Both the position numbers and the translations under genes were made by a program. A model generated the notes under the pieces. The model searched no databases and was not told the origin of the DNA. It was given only the letters and a program-made list of their open reading frames with translations. From Planctomyces sp. SH-PL62 (GTDB lineage: Bacteria > Planctomycetota > Planctomycetia > Planctomycetales > Planctomycetaceae), in contig CAMDEA010000064.1 of the NCBI GenBank assembly GCA_945893045.1, forward strand, positions 1 through 42,090: a stretch of DNA of 42,090 bases, read 5' to 3'. This document shows positions 41,325 to 42,090 of this stretch, piece by piece (the stretch's first letter is position 1; every line of letters starts with the position of its first letter).

Positions 41325-41669
41325 TTACTGATTGTTGCCTTCGTGTTCGGCTCCGTTGCTGGAGTCGTCCTTGCCACAGACGTCGCGGTACTTAATCGGT
41401 TTGCAATCGCAGTCATCGCCGTTGTCATTGAAGCCGAATCCGGCGACCTGAGCGTGCGGCTTGTCCGTGTTGGACATCTTGTAGGAACCGCGAACGCTGT
41501 AGCTCTGGTCGATCGCGCCAAACGCATTCGAGAGATCAACCAACTCGGAGTTGATCGAATCACGAACCGAGGCCAGGCCAACAACCATTCCCAGCACGGC
41601 GATCGTGAGCACCAGAACCAGCTCGGCCGAGATCACGAAGCCCGCTTCATCGTTAAACAATTTTCGCAT
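41325..41669 (-). CDS. Flp-pilin-like small membrane protein
   Basis: A 114-residue protein starting MRKLFNDEAGFVISAELVLV, a short charged leader and a single hydrophobic helix (about 11-34, VISAELVLVLTIAVLGMVVGL) with a Glu at position 16, the layout of Flp/type IVb pilin-like subunits. A polar region follows (VRDSINSELVDLSNAFGAIDQS), and the tail is rich in Asp, Asn and Cys (DNGDDCDCKPIKYRDVCGKDD). The tail is unusual for Flp pilins and may bind metal or form disulfides. ATG 41669 has AAAGGAAC upstream. No tad/cpa assembly gene is near. Confidence 0.75.
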   Translation of the reverse strand: MRKLFNDEAGFVISAELVLVLTIAVLGMVVGLASVRDSINSELVDLSNAFGAIDQSYSVRGSYKMSNTDKPHAQVAGFGFNDNGDDCDCKPIKYRDVCGKDDSSNGAEHEGNNQ

Positions 41670-42030
41670 GATCAGTGTTCCTTTTTCATTTTTGGAGAGA
41701 GGGATAAACAAAGCAGTCCACTCCTGGCCCACGACGACTGGAATCAGCAGCGCGTCTACTCCCACCGCGGATGAGAGCGTGTCAGGGTTGAACAGCCGGT
41801 GTTTGGTGAAAGCAGTGACCGTGCCGGACTCACTCGGAACGCCGACGGAATTTGCCGACGGCGCGCCGTCCAACGATATTTGCCGATGTTTCAGCGTGTT
41901 GCGGCTTGGCAGCGCGAATGCGAAGGATGTGGTTTTCTGGAAACGGGTGTGCCAATTTTGCCTGGCGCGATGAATACAGAGTTGTCAGAATGAGGTTGAA
42001 AATGTTCGGAACCTCTTTCTGGAGTCGATC
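41670..42030. other. Divergent intergenic region before the last gene
   Basis: 361 bp with no credible gene. It must carry promoters for the pilin-like gene and the rightward gene at 42031. A hairpin GAGGTT (41992-41997) / AACCTC (42010-42015) lies just before the latter's ribosome-binding site. Confidence 0.45.
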
Positions 42031-42090
42031 ATGGATGATGTCCCACAAGTGAAATCCGAGTTGTTGATGCCAGCGGTTCGGGAGCAGGTG
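42031..42090 (+). CDS. Start of a gene running off the window
   Basis: ATG 42031 opens a frame of 20 codons (MDDVPQVKSELLMPAVREQV) that is still open at the edge. GGAG lies 6 nt upstream, at a good distance, and the spacing from the divergent pilin-like gene fits. Too short to assign a function. Confidence 0.5.
   Translation, partial: MDDVPQVKSELLMPAVREQV

Overview
The window looks like a chromosomal segment of a GC-rich planctomycete. The reasons are two Tat-exported DUF1501 proteins, a four-ACT aspartate kinase, a DUF447 protein, a pilin-like 'NDEAGFVISAELVLVLTIAVLG' protein, exported PfkB/SUMF1/NHL-type proteins, and genes that stand singly rather than in long operons. This assignment is inference from gene content; no rRNA or tRNA was found to confirm it.

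Layout. 1-8.8 kb: aspartate kinase (minus), a LysM membrane protein, a double CCGAC metal-binding protein, an RbsA-type sugar ABC ATPase without a permease beside it, a degenerate secreted RTX-like protein, ClpX with a clear terminator, and a small membrane protein. 9-14.6 kb: KDPG aldolase, a SUMF1-like secreted protein, an association-domain protein, a degenerate receiver domain, an exported M20 amidohydrolase and an amidase. 14.9-24.3 kb: MetK, a membrane protein, DUF447 plus a PfkB sugar kinase, a Tat-exported beta-lactamase-fold hydrolase, HisA, a 3-phosphoglycerate-dehydrogenase-like enzyme, an iron-type alcohol dehydrogenase and UppP. 24.7-30.2 kb is the most accessory part: a DEAD-box helicase, a solitary homologue of the restriction endonuclease HinP1I that carries a signal peptide, a truncated alpha/beta-hydrolase, a DUF1501 protein, a Y1 (HUH) transposase between 73-bp hairpin-bearing inverted repeats, and an HNH nuclease behind a von Willebrand A protein. 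31.8-42 kb: a ferritin-fold protein, a second DUF1501 protein, an amidohydrolase, UvrD/PcrA, a BtuF-like protein translationally coupled to an NHL-repeat protein, a pilin-like protein, and the start of a further gene.

The strongest unexplained structure is a dense population of long, nearly perfect inverted repeats, about 25 in 42 kb. They lie in most gaps, several share a conserved outer arm with differing inner arms and loops, some are nested, several overlap stop codons, and four lie in frame inside coding sequences (the ABC ATPase, UvrD, and two in a membrane protein). The Y1 transposase is the only mobility gene present and its own ends are hairpins, so a REP/RAYT-like relation is a reasonable hypothesis. 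The second notable item is the exported HinP1I-like protein with no methyltransferase in view.
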